A DNA stretch of 6,371 bases from Bacteroides sp. (GTDB lineage: Bacteria > Bacteroidota > Bacteroidia > Bacteroidales > SM23-62): assembly GCA_030592145.1 (NCBI GenBank), contig JAUVKJ010000104.1:1-6371 (forward strand), in the 5' to 3' direction. Positions 6,344-6,371 of the stretch are shown here, one piece after another. The translations under genes were made by a program, and so were the position numbers. Under the pieces are notes generated by a model. The model did not search any database. It worked only from the letters and a program-made list of their open reading frames with translations, and had not been told where the DNA came from. Numbering within the stretch: position 1 is the stretch's first letter; each line of letters begins with the position of its first letter.

Positions 6344-6371
6344 GGGGATATAGCTCAGTTGGCTAGAGCGC
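6344..6371 (+). tRNA. tRNA gene, 5' part only (probably tRNA-Ala), cut by the window end
   Basis: The sequence begins GGGGATA (acceptor), TA, then a complete D arm: GCTC, loop, GAGC, followed by GC. All conserved D-arm positions are present, including the GG of the loop, and the D stem pairs fully. The anticodon lies beyond the edge, so identity rests on the 5' half. GGGGATATAGCTCAG with G at position 3 resembles Bacteroidota tRNA-Ala (position 3 contributes to the G-U identity pair), but tRNA-Ile or another species is not excluded. It presumably shares the promoter at 6217-6224 with the degenerate copy upstream. Confidence 0.8.

Overview
This window looks like a piece of a Bacteroidota chromosome. 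The evidence is two intergenic matches to the Bacteroidota -7 promoter element TAnnTTTG (366-373 and 6217-6224), weak or A-rich start contexts at two of the three gene starts, and protein sequences of Bacteroidota flavour. Finer taxonomy cannot be judged from the sequence alone.

Layout. Positions 2-61 hold the last 19 codons of an unrecognised gene on the + strand. Positions 62-391 are non-coding and rich in hairpins. They contain a cluster of GC-rich palindromes (about 86-290) resembling a dispersed intergenic repeat, followed by a putative promoter. From 392 to 6202 runs a compact three-gene operon, all on the + strand: a periplasmic adaptor (membrane fusion protein), an inner-membrane RND transporter of the HAE1/AcrB type, and a TolC-like outer-membrane channel. 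Gaps between the genes are 17 and 10 bases. After the operon comes a short spacer with a putative promoter, then two copies of the same tRNA 5' segment 82 bases apart. The first copy departs from a tRNA inside the D stem; the second is a normal tRNA start, most likely tRNA-Ala, cut by the end of the window.

How the genes work together. The three proteins make a complete tripartite efflux pump. The RND protein uses the proton gradient to capture substrate from the periplasm or the outer leaflet of the inner membrane, the adaptor bridges the periplasm, and the TolC-like trimer provides the exit duct. The substrate cannot be read from the sequence, and no regulator gene is present in the window.

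Novelty. I do not see an undescribed biological system here. The points most worth a second look are the duplicated and degenerate tRNA segment at the right edge, the adaptor's unusual region between its lipoyl halves (no recognisable TolC-binding tip), and the cluster of related palindromes upstream of the operon.
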